Shown here one piece after another: positions 1 through 5,499 of a DNA stretch of 5,946 nt (positions within the stretch are counted from its first letter, which is position 1; each line of letters begins with the position of its first letter). Source of the DNA: Clostridia bacterium (lineage in GTDB: Bacteria > Bacillota > Clostridia > Christensenellales > CAG-1252). Both the position numbers and the translations under genes were made by a program. The stretch is taken from the NCBI GenBank assembly GCA_009928745.1, contig SACC01000092.1, positions 1-5,946 on the forward strand, read 5' to 3'. Under the pieces are notes generated by a model that saw nothing but the letters and a program-made list of their open reading frames with translations, was not told the DNA's origin and ran no database searches.

Positions 1-317
1 GTATTAAGCGCTTCCTCGATAAATTTACTGGAAATAGAATAAAAAACGGTTTTTCCGACTTTGCGGTTTTTGACCATTTTGAAAAGCTTTAAAAATTTTA
101 GCTGATGCGAAACAGTACTCTGTTGCAAATTGAGCATTAAGGATATGTCGGTAACGCACATCTCGGTAATCGATAAAGCGGAAAGTATCTTTACCCTTGT
201 AGGGTCTGAAAATACACTAAAAAACTCCGATAAACCCGCTATAACCTCTGAATTCGGCATATAATAGTCTATTAAACTTTGCTGATGCTTGTTGATTTTT
301 AATTTGTTATTATGCAT
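1..317 (-). CDS. ArsR/SmtB-family winged-helix repressor (3' end outside window)
   Basis: A DNA-binding transcriptional regulator; 105 residues are visible and the reading frame is still open at the window edge. I see the family core: FSVFSDPTRVKIL (residues 34-46) as the first helices, a degenerate metal-site segment TEMCVTDIS (51-59), and a recognition helix QQSTVSHQLKFLK (65-77), followed by the wing (KNRKVGKTVFYSIS, 83-96). Classical arsenic/cadmium sensors carry CVC in the metal segment. Here the second cysteine is threonine and C54 is the only cysteine visible, so the ligand is uncertain. The ATG at 317 is chosen because an in-frame stop (TGA, 318-320) directly precedes it and GGGG lies 5 nt upstream. 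The gene has its own promoter with an inverted repeat on the -10 box, suggesting autorepression. Its usual partner, a transporter or other target gene, would lie beyond the left edge. Confidence 0.88.
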   Translation of the reverse strand, partial: MHNNKLKINKHQQSLIDYYMPNSEVIAGLSEFFSVFSDPTRVKILSALSITEMCVTDISLMLNLQQSTVSHQLKFLKLFKMVKNRKVGKTVFYSISSKFIEEALN

Positions 318-329
318 TCATACCCCGAT

Positions 330-352
330 ATAATAATTTTATTGATTATTAT
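330..352. promoter_or_regulatory. Candidate ArsR-type operator (8-7-8 inverted repeat)
   Basis: ATAATAAT (330-337) and ATTATTAT (345-352) are perfect inverted arms separated by 7 bp. The repeat covers the whole predicted -10 box and part of the spacer, so a bound dimer would block RNA polymerase. Placement over its own promoter is typical of ArsR/SmtB repressors. The arms are pure A/T in an AT-rich region, so chance is a real alternative. Confidence 0.45.
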
Positions 353-364
353 CACCTCAGTCAA
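336..364 (-). promoter_or_regulatory. Predicted sigma-A promoter of the ArsR-type gene
   Basis: Read on the minus strand, TTGACT (359-364) and TAAAAT (336-341) are separated by exactly 17 bp, close to the sigma-70/sigma-A consensus. The start site would fall near 329, giving a leader of about 12 nt before the ATG at 317 with GGGG (323-326) as the ribosome binding site. The match is seen directly; activity is inferred. Confidence 0.68.
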
Positions 365-370
365 TGCACT

Positions 371-399
371 ATTTTGACTAATCCTATCAAATTTTGATA
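371..399. repeat. Palindrome TATCAAATTTTGATA plus a related half-site
   Basis: TATCAAA (385-391) and TTTGATA (393-399) form a perfect 7-1-7 palindrome. A further ATTTTGA at 371-377 repeats the sequence at 391-397 in direct orientation 20 bp away, giving three related half-sites. The cluster lies between the stop codon of the membrane-protein gene and the -35 box of the ArsR-type gene. It is not a terminator: the stem has almost no GC and no T-tract follows it. It may be an upstream operator, possibly of a different regulator. Confidence 0.4.
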
Positions 400-417
400 T
401 AAAAACGAATATATCAC

Positions 418-1011
418 TTAATTATCGAAGGGATCGTTGTCGTCAGGATCGCCGTTGCCAATGTTTTTATCATTGTTTATGCGGTTTTTTAGTAATTTTG
501 ACATGCGTCTTTTCAAATAATGTAAAATCTTTTGCAACAGGAAATCATACGCAAGATATATTGTCGTTGCAATAAGCGCTATCCAAATATACATAGCGTT
601 GATACCTATCCTTGCTAACACTCCTGCGATTTGCTCAAAGCCCATCAGCGAATATATGCCGAACAAGGCTAAATTGATAAAAACGATTTTAACGGGAATA
701 GAAAAATATAGTTTTTTGTTAAAATACTTTTCACAAATATACATAACGATAGTGCCTGAACCAAAAATAAATATGAAAGGTAGAATCGCAATATAGTTGG
801 TAAACAAAAAGCCCAGTATCGCGCTTGCTAAAAATGTCAGTATAACTCCTCTCAAGCTTTCAACAATTAAAGGCAGCATTAACACAATGCCTGATAAGGC
901 GTAGAAAGTCAGTGTCATTACGGGCAAATAGAAAGACAGCACTATGCAGCTTACCGCAAGTGCTGTACTAATACCGCTTATTGCTATCTCGTAACTTAAT
1001 TGCTTTCTCAT
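418..1011 (-). CDS. Hypothetical integral membrane protein, ECF-S-component-like
   Basis: A 197-residue protein of unknown function. Hydrophobic stretches at about residues 8-28, 32-52, 54-72, 73-94, 107-126 and 138-160 predict five to six membrane helices. A basic segment follows (LKRRMSKLLKNR, 166-177), then an acidic, Asn-rich tail ending GDPDDNDPFDN. By the positive-inside rule the tail should be cytoplasmic. The N-terminal pattern (ISGISTALAV and a following hydrophobic hairpin) recalls S-components of energy-coupling-factor vitamin transporters and an uncharacterised clostridial membrane family. I see no residues that define a substrate, so no transport function is claimed. The start codon overlaps the J-protein stop codon as ATGA, with no strong Shine-Dalgarno site, suggesting translational coupling. 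It is the last gene of the operon; no terminator is visible before the ArsR-type promoter. Confidence 0.8.
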   Translation of the reverse strand: MRKQLSYEIAISGISTALAVSCIVLSFYLPVMTLTFYALSGIVLMLPLIVESLRGVILTFLASAILGFLFTNYIAILPFIFIFGSGTIVMYICEKYFNKKLYFSIPVKIVFINLALFGIYSLMGFEQIAGVLARIGINAMYIWIALIATTIYLAYDFLLQKILHYLKRRMSKLLKNRINNDKNIGNGDPDDNDPFDN

Positions 1012-1634
1012 CTACAGCACTGCATACAATCACACAGGCAGTTAGCGCAAATAAGTCCTTGGCAGCAGGCGCAACAATTGTCCGACGTATCGTCGCGCGT
1101 TGCCGAACTCTGGTAGCTGCGCTGATATCCGCTCTTTGCGCCCTGCGCGCTTCCGCTTTGCTGGGCGCTCTCCGCGCTGCCTCTGTTACTAAGTTTGTCC
1201 TCTAACTTTTGCAATGCGTTGACATACTTGTCATTCCTTGGATCCATTGTAACTGCTAGATTAAGCTGGGAGCGGGCTTCCATAAGCCAGCCTTTCTTAT
1301 AATATATAGCCGATTGATAATAATGCCATTCGGCGCCTCTCTCTGATATGCCGTCAAGCGTTTTCTGCGCCTCTTCAAAGTTATTAGCCTTGACAAGCTG
1401 CTCAATAGTGGAATATATATTGCCGTCATAATTTACCTTGGAGTCAAGAATTACCTTAACTGCTTTATAAGCAGTCTCCACTTCGGACAATTTGTTGGCT
1501 GCAAACTTGCCTTTTTCGCCCTCCTGATGCATATCAAGACGGTATTTATCGCGCAACTTGCGATATGCGGTTTCAACCTCTGCTTGTGTCGCGTTATCAC
1601 TTATTCCAAGCACTAAAAACGGACTTTTTGACAT
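1008..1634 (-). CDS. Divergent J-domain protein with TPR-like middle and Cys-rich tail
   Basis: A 208-residue three-part protein. Residues 4-64 fit a DnaJ-type J-domain (FLVLGISDNATQAEVETAYR, then an amphipathic helix ending SEVETAYKAV). The HPD motif needed to stimulate DnaK is replaced by RLD (32-34, bases 1533-1541). Residues 76-148 look like two TPR-type helical hairpins (NNFEEAQKTLDGI; GWLMEARSQLNLAVTMDP). A Ser/Gly/Gln-rich linker (149-186) leads to a tail in which 10 of the last 22 residues are cysteine. The longest frame starts with GTG at 1643, but that codon overlaps the ribosome binding site, so the ATG at 1634 is preferred. The gene overlaps the DUF5685 gene by 22 nt and the membrane-protein gene by 4 nt. 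Clostridial proteins with J, TPR-like and Cys-tail parts are known to me as a family without assigned function. It is probably cytosolic, and the tail may bind metal or zinc. Confidence 0.85.
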   Translation of the reverse strand: MSKSPFLVLGISDNATQAEVETAYRKLRDKYRLDMHQEGEKGKFAANKLSEVETAYKAVKVILDSKVNYDGNIYSTIEQLVKANNFEEAQKTLDGISERGAEWHYYQSAIYYKKGWLMEARSQLNLAVTMDPRNDKYVNALQKLEDKLSNRGSAESAQQSGSAQGAKSGYQRSYQSSATRDDTSDNCCACCQGLICANCLCDCMQCCR

Positions 1635-2488
1635 TTTGTGCACTCCTTATTCATTATACTTTGCGCCCTAGCGCGCAACCCGAACCAAAGTGTGTTAGTA
1701 ACTATTCCCTCATTTATTGTTATCTCTACTTGCTCATACGCTTCGCGGATATCTGCTAGTATTCCGTTCACCATTTCGTCAAGCGTGATATTTGCTGTGT
1801 CTATAAGTTCGCGCTTTGTGACAATATCTTTATACATTAGTCTGAGCGCATTATATTCGCCCCGCGCGCAATCTTGCTCAAAATCGTCGATTGCATCCAT
1901 AAGATATACGAATTTTGCTAAGTTGTAAGCGATGACGCCGACAGAATCGCTATATTTTTCCCGCAACTGCGCTTTGAATATTTGCCGCATAGCTACCGAA
2001 AACGCATCCGCCGCCCTATCCATTGAGGCTATATTTTGTCTCTCGAACTCCTGCTGTTTAATATACGTCTCGTCTAATATCCTTGCCTCTTCAGGAAGCG
2101 CTTGCCGCGCCTTTATGGTTTTTCTTTTCAAAAAGCGCTTAACCAGCCGTTTTTTGCCGCTCGGGGCATCCGCCATATCATCGCGGCTCTTAAAATCTGC
2201 TAATAGTACATTCAAATGTACCATCGCGGCGCTTATGTCGTCTTTCTTGACAAAGGGCTTTTTTTGCACGGGATTAAGCGCGCATACGCCTTCTAATATC
2301 TCGGCTTTAACTCCCTTTAGTCCATGTATTATTATATCCAAAAATGTTACATCGTAATTGACAGAGAATCGCATCAGATTACCGTAATATTTCTTGGTGC
2401 TTTTACACAAGCCGCAGTAATATGCGCGGTACAGCGTGTAATCCTTTACATACATATTGGGCTTGTCAGGCAAAATGTAACCGAACAT
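1613..2488 (-). CDS. DUF5685 family protein
   Basis: A 291-residue protein recognised as DUF5685 from its N-terminus: MFGYILPDKPNMYVKDYTLY followed by YYCGLC. The biochemical role of the family is unknown. Visible features are a CxxC at C25/C28, C69 in a CALNPVQKKP segment, a basic stretch (KKRLVKRFLKRKTIK, 112-126), a helical acidic segment with DAIDDFEQD (198-206), and a second CxxC at the extreme C-terminus (ECTKC, C283/C286). The paired CxxC motifs suggest metal or Fe-S binding, but this is inference. The DxxDD pattern in an all-helical context faintly resembles isoprenoid-synthase-type metal-binding helices; that resemblance is weak. No signal peptide or membrane segment is evident. The gene starts 3 nt after the trpS stop codon with only a weak ribosome binding site, so it is probably translated by coupling. 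It overlaps the J-protein gene by 22 nt. Confidence 0.85.
   Translation of the reverse strand: MFGYILPDKPNMYVKDYTLYRAYYCGLCKSTKKYYGNLMRFSVNYDVTFLDIIIHGLKGVKAEILEGVCALNPVQKKPFVKKDDISAAMVHLNVLLADFKSRDDMADAPSGKKRLVKRFLKRKTIKARQALPEEARILDETYIKQQEFERQNIASMDRAADAFSVAMRQIFKAQLREKYSDSVGVIAYNLAKFVYLMDAIDDFEQDCARGEYNALRLMYKDIVTKRELIDTANITLDEMVNGILADIREAYEQVEITINEGIVTNTLWFGLRARAQSIMNKECTKCQKVRF
1643..1648 (-). promoter_or_regulatory. Shine-Dalgarno site fixing the J-protein start at 1634
   Basis: AAGGAG on the minus strand lies 8 nt upstream of the ATG at 1632-1634. The GTG at 1641-1643 shares a base with this site and cannot be its start. The same six bases encode K281-E282 of the upstream DUF5685 protein. 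Confidence 0.8.
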
Positions 2489-2491
2489 AGC

Positions 2492-3487
2492 TTAACGGAA
2501 CCCGACCTTGCGCATAACCTTTGACATCGTCTTTTTTGCAATATACCTCGCCTTATCCGCTCCTTCTGCCGCGATTTTATCAAGATAATCCTTGTTGTTC
2601 ATCAAGTCCTTATATCTTTCGTTTACGGGTTTTAACACATCCACCACCGCTTCGCCTACCGCCGTCTTGAACTCTCCGTATCCTTTACCCTCAAAACGCC
2701 CTTCCGCCTCGCGTATTGGGCAATCTGCAAATACTGAATATATTGTCAAAAGATTGGTTATGCCCGGTTTTTCGGGGCTTACATAAATACCTGTACCGCT
2801 GTCTGTTACCGCTCTTTTGAATTTCCTCATTATTACATCGGGGGCGTCAATTATGGATACCATACCGTTAGGATCTGGATCGGATTTGCTCATTTTTTCC
2901 AAAGGATTCTGCAAGCTGGTTATTTTTGCTCCCTGTTCGGGAATATATGGCTCGGGTACGGTGAAAACATCTCCGTATATATTGTTGAACCTCGCCGCTA
3001 TGTCCCGCGTCAACTCAAGATGCTGCTTCTGGTCTATTCCAACCGGTACCAAATCGGTCTTGTATAATAATATATCCGCTGCCATTAATATAGGATAGGT
3101 TAATAAACCCGAGTTGATATTGTCCTCGTTTTTTGCGGATTTGTCTTTAAACTGCGTCATTCTCGACAGCTCGCCAAGATATGTGAAGCAGTTGAGCACC
3201 CAGGTAAGCTCGGCGTGTTCGGCAACATCTGATTGAATATATATTATGCTTTTATCCGGATCAAGTCCGCAAGCAAGATACTGCGCAAAAAAAGATTTTA
3301 CCCTGGCTCTGAATTCCGCGGGGTCCTGTCTCACCGTCAAGGCGTGCATATTGGCTATACCGTATATGCAATCGTTGTTTTCCTGCAACTTTTTCCAGTT
3401 GTTAATCGCTCCAATATAATTGCCTATGGTAACGCAGCCTGTGGGCTGTATACCGCTGTATATTATTTTGCGTCCGTTATTATCCAT
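2492..3487 (-). CDS. trpS: Tryptophanyl-tRNA synthetase
   Basis: A cytosolic class I aminoacyl-tRNA synthetase that charges tRNA-Trp with tryptophan using ATP. From the chosen start it has 331 residues, the usual size for bacterial TrpRS (about 330). Visible motifs are SGIQPTG (11-17), the HIGH-like TIGN (20-23), SGLLTYPILMAADILLY (127-142) with the Trp-recognising aspartate (D138), GIDQKQH (150-156) and KMSKS (198-202, bases 2882-2896). It ends in the expected basic helix. The frame also opens at ATG 3502, overlapping the thrC stop as ATGA. AGAGG at 3493-3497 sits 5 nt before the ATG at 3487, and family members start close to this point, so 3487 is preferred; the longer form has 336 residues. 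Linkage to thrC in one operon is unusual. No T-box lies upstream. Confidence 0.97.
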   Translation of the reverse strand: MDNNGRKIIYSGIQPTGCVTIGNYIGAINNWKKLQENNDCIYGIANMHALTVRQDPAEFRARVKSFFAQYLACGLDPDKSIIYIQSDVAEHAELTWVLNCFTYLGELSRMTQFKDKSAKNEDNINSGLLTYPILMAADILLYKTDLVPVGIDQKQHLELTRDIAARFNNIYGDVFTVPEPYIPEQGAKITSLQNPLEKMSKSDPDPNGMVSIIDAPDVIMRKFKRAVTDSGTGIYVSPEKPGITNLLTIYSVFADCPIREAEGRFEGKGYGEFKTAVGEAVVDVLKPVNERYKDLMNNKDYLDKIAAEGADKARYIAKKTMSKVMRKVGFR

Positions 3488-3492
3488 TATTA

Positions 3493-3497
3493 CCTCT
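3493..3497 (-). promoter_or_regulatory. Shine-Dalgarno site favouring the trpS start at 3487
   Basis: AGAGG on the minus strand lies 5 nt before the ATG at 3485-3487 and downstream of the alternative ATG at 3502. The 3502 codon has no purine-rich site in front of it. The site lies next to the thrC stop codon (3499-3501), so terminating ribosomes could reinitiate here. Confidence 0.6.
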
Positions 3498-3498
3498 G

Positions 3499-4977
3499 TC
3501 ATCTTGTCGTATATTCAAACACTTTATTTTTAATTGCATCCTTATCAAACACTTCCTCGAACCTTACCGGCAGTTGGCGCAAATTCTCTATAACCTCGGG
3601 CATCTCCATCCCTGTAAGCAGATTAATCCGTTTTGCCGCCGAAAAATCATCAGTCTCGCTGCCCTCGCTTATAGCCGCGTAGACATCTTTTGAAAACTTA
3701 TAAGGATTAGCGGTAGACACAATAACTGTTGGCGTCTCGTCACCGCTAAGAATATATTCATTATATACATAAGCCGCCACTGCAGTATGCGGGTCAAAAA
3801 TATAATCGTATATATCAAAATTATTATATATTGTATCAAAAGTGTCGTCCTCGGTTGCATAACCGGCGACAAAGCCAAGGAATCTATCCTCAATCAGCCT
3901 TTTGTCAATTGCATATCTGCCCGTGGCTTTGAGCTCTTTCATTAATTCTATTAGCTTAGCATCGTCCCTCTCAAGCATCTCGAATAACAGCCTTTCAAGA
4001 TTGGAAGAAATTAAAATATCCATTGAGGGTGACATTGTCTTGTGAAAATCTCTTTTCGTGTCATATATGCCGGTGTTAAAAAAGTCAGTCAATATGTTGT
4101 TGATATTGGACGCGCAAATAAGCTTGCCTATAGGTAAACCCATACGCATAGCATAATAACCTGCTAGTATATTGCCAAAGTTGCCGCACGGAACACAAAA
4201 ATTAATCTTATCGCCGTAGCTTATCTCTTCGGAGCCTAGCAAATCGCAGTAAGCGGATATATAATAAGCTATTTGGGGCAGTAATCTTCCCCAATTAATT
4301 GAGTTGGCTGAGGATAAAGAATAGCCTTTTGCTTTTAAATCTTTTTCTACTGCTTTATCGGCAAATATCTCTTTTACCGCAGTCTGAGCATCGTCAAAAT
4401 TGCCTTTTATAGCGCCAACATACACATTGCCGCCTTCTTGAGTCGACATTTGGAGCTGCTGCATCCGGCTTACTCCCTCGTCGGGATAGAATACCATAAT
4501 ATCCGTATCTTTAACATCACGGAAGCCTTCAAGCGCCGCCTTGCCAGTATCGCCGGAGGTCGCCACAAGTATTAAGGTTTTGTCTTTTATGCCGAGTTTT
4601 TCCTTAGCTGCGGTTAAAAGATACGGCAGCATCGTCAGCGCAATGTCCTTGAACGCGCATGTGGGTCCGTGCCACAACTCCATTATATAGAGTCCGTCGT
4701 CAATATTGACTACCGGACACGGATCTCCGTCGAATTTGGCATACGCTTTCTCTGCGTAGCTCAACAATTCTTCATAAGAAAAATCCTCAAGGAATAAGCT
4801 CATAACGTAAGCCGCTCTTTCCTCATAGGATTTTTCACTAAGTTCAATAATTACATTTTTGGATAACTGTGGGAAATCCACAGGCACGAACAATCCGCCG
4901 TCTTCTGAAATGCCTCTGACAATAGCCTCACTGCCGCTGATGTTGAGCATTTTATTGCGCGTGCTGGTATATTTCAT
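3499..4977 (-). CDS. thrC: Threonine synthase, long type
   Basis: A pyridoxal-phosphate enzyme that converts O-phosphohomoserine and water to threonine and phosphate, the last step of threonine synthesis. It has 492 residues, fitting the long form (E. coli, fungi, many Clostridia) rather than the roughly 350-residue Bacillus type. Visible landmarks are SEDGGLFVP (24-32), the PLP lysine in HGPTCAFKD (K110, bases 4648-4650), ATSGDTGKAA (139-148), SSANSINWGRLLPQ (222-235), the phosphate-binding loop CGNFGN (264-269), DPHTAVA (395-401) and STANPYKFS (421-429). All catalytic segments look intact. It starts 2 nt after the upstream stop codon; an AAGGAG about 11 nt before the ATG serves as ribosome binding site. 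Homoserine kinase and dehydrogenase genes are not adjacent, so the threonine pathway is split in this genome or its other genes lie elsewhere. Confidence 0.97.
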   Translation of the reverse strand: MKYTSTRNKMLNISGSEAIVRGISEDGGLFVPVDFPQLSKNVIIELSEKSYEERAAYVMSLFLEDFSYEELLSYAEKAYAKFDGDPCPVVNIDDGLYIMELWHGPTCAFKDIALTMLPYLLTAAKEKLGIKDKTLILVATSGDTGKAALEGFRDVKDTDIMVFYPDEGVSRMQQLQMSTQEGGNVYVGAIKGNFDDAQTAVKEIFADKAVEKDLKAKGYSLSSANSINWGRLLPQIAYYISAYCDLLGSEEISYGDKINFCVPCGNFGNILAGYYAMRMGLPIGKLICASNINNILTDFFNTGIYDTKRDFHKTMSPSMDILISSNLERLLFEMLERDDAKLIELMKELKATGRYAIDKRLIEDRFLGFVAGYATEDDTFDTIYNNFDIYDYIFDPHTAVAAYVYNEYILSGDETPTVIVSTANPYKFSKDVYAAISEGSETDDFSAAKRINLLTGMEMPEVIENLRQLPVRFEEVFDKDAIKNKVFEYTTR

Positions 4978-4979
4978 AT

Positions 4980-5390
4980 CTACGCTTTCTCCTTTTCATA
5001 TTTATTTAGAAAATCGGGGAGTTTATCCACACTTACGGTTACCACAATTTCCACTTTGCATTTTTTCGCAATCGTATCCAGCGCTTCATAAAAGCTCTCC
5101 ATCTCTGCGATTTCCTTACATACCAATCGATGAGCGCCGTCGATATACATCAAATGAATGTCGTTATTGGAAGCAAGTATGCCTCTAATAAAACCAGTAA
5201 AGCCTAGTTCGGTACATATATCGTAATCCAACGCGTTGATGAGTCTTACTTCGTGTTTTATATCGAATCTGTATCGCCAGGTGTTAGTTAAGAACACTAC
5301 CGAGTCATTCTCCACTGCCCTGTTGTTAGCCTCATTGACTATTATTCCCGTTTTACCTGAGCCTTTAGCTCCATAAATTAAACGAACCAC
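4980..5390 (-). CDS. Small P-loop NTP-binding protein
   Basis: A 136-residue protein of unknown role. It has a textbook Walker A motif, GAKGSGKT (7-14, bases 5349-5372), and a Walker-B-like strand LMYIDGA (80-86), in which a single acidic residue is followed by GAH rather than a second acid. The strand IVVTVS (115-120) fits a sensor position. The size suggests a minimal RecA/AAA-like core with no added domain. I recall short clostridial ATP-binding proteins of this pattern, sometimes labelled PilT-like, but see no retraction-ATPase motifs. The start is GTG at 5390: GGAGG (5398-5402) is 7 nt upstream and no ATG fits. It is the first gene of the operon, 2 nt before thrC, and sits just downstream of a strong promoter. 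It might regulate or assist a neighbouring product; this is inference. Confidence 0.82.
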   Translation of the reverse strand: MVRLIYGAKGSGKTGIIVNEANNRAVENDSVVFLTNTWRYRFDIKHEVRLINALDYDICTELGFTGFIRGILASNNDIHLMYIDGAHRLVCKEIAEMESFYEALDTIAKKCKVEIVVTVSVDKLPDFLNKYEKEKA

Positions 5391-5397
5391 AATTATT

Positions 5398-5402
5398 CCT
5401 CC
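5398..5402 (-). promoter_or_regulatory. Shine-Dalgarno site supporting a GTG start at 5390
   Basis: GGAGG on the minus strand lies 7 nt before GTG (5388-5390), an ideal spacing that settles the non-ATG start of the P-loop protein. Confidence 0.82.
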
Positions 5403-5422
5403 AATATATGATGAATATATTG
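5402..5422. promoter_or_regulatory. Candidate operator: 8-5-8 inverted repeat at the operon promoter
   Basis: CAATATAT (5402-5409) and ATATATTG (5415-5422) are perfect inverted arms with a 5-bp centre. The repeat covers four bases of the predicted -10 box, the expected transcription start (about 5412) and reaches the first base of the Shine-Dalgarno site. A dimeric repressor bound here would block initiation. Because transcription would begin inside the repeat, it is unlikely to act as an RNA hairpin. Local AT-richness makes chance possible. Confidence 0.42.
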
Positions 5423-5447
5423 TACTCTATAATGGAAATTTTTTCAA
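5419..5447 (-). promoter_or_regulatory. Predicted sigma-A promoter of the six-gene operon
   Basis: On the minus strand TTGAAA (5442-5447) and TACAAT (5419-5424) are spaced by exactly 17 bp, each one mismatch from consensus. The start site would be near 5412, leaving a leader of about 20 nt before the GTG at 5390. The rest of the 109-bp gap (5391-5499) is AT-rich and shows no convincing terminator for the release-factor gene. Confidence 0.72.
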
Positions 5448-5499
5448 TAGGCAAAACCAACACATATGTAGTTTACTTGTAAAATAGTATAAATCTTTA

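Noticed and set aside
385..399. Palindrome as a terminator for the six-gene operon
   Set aside because: The stem is almost all A/T, the loop is one base, and no T-run follows on the minus strand.
981..1205. A 74-codon plus-strand reading frame rich in Ala, Arg and Leu
   Set aside because: It is the mirror of the GC-rich linker and Cys tail of the J-protein; the composition comes from that segment.
1635..1643. GTG at 1643 as start of the J-protein
   Set aside because: It overlaps the AAGGAG ribosome binding site; the ATG at 1634 has ideal 8-nt spacing and gives the normal J-domain N-terminus.
1932..2357. A 141-codon plus-strand reading frame
   Set aside because: It is antisense to the DUF5685 gene, with a Ser/Cys-rich, low-information translation typical of a shadow frame.
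3233..3682. A 149-codon plus-strand reading frame
   Set aside because: It lies antisense to trpS and thrC, whose motifs are intact; its translation shows no family signature and it has no clear ribosome binding site.
3790..3840. AT-rich run with ATAT and ATCAAAA motifs resembling the regulatory repeats
   Set aside because: It encodes a conserved Ile/Tyr/Asp/Asn-rich part of ThrC; the composition is explained by codons.
5425..5499. A terminator behind the release-factor gene
   Set aside because: Only a weak, interrupted stem around AAACTACA/GGTTT could be drawn and no U-tract follows, so none is called.
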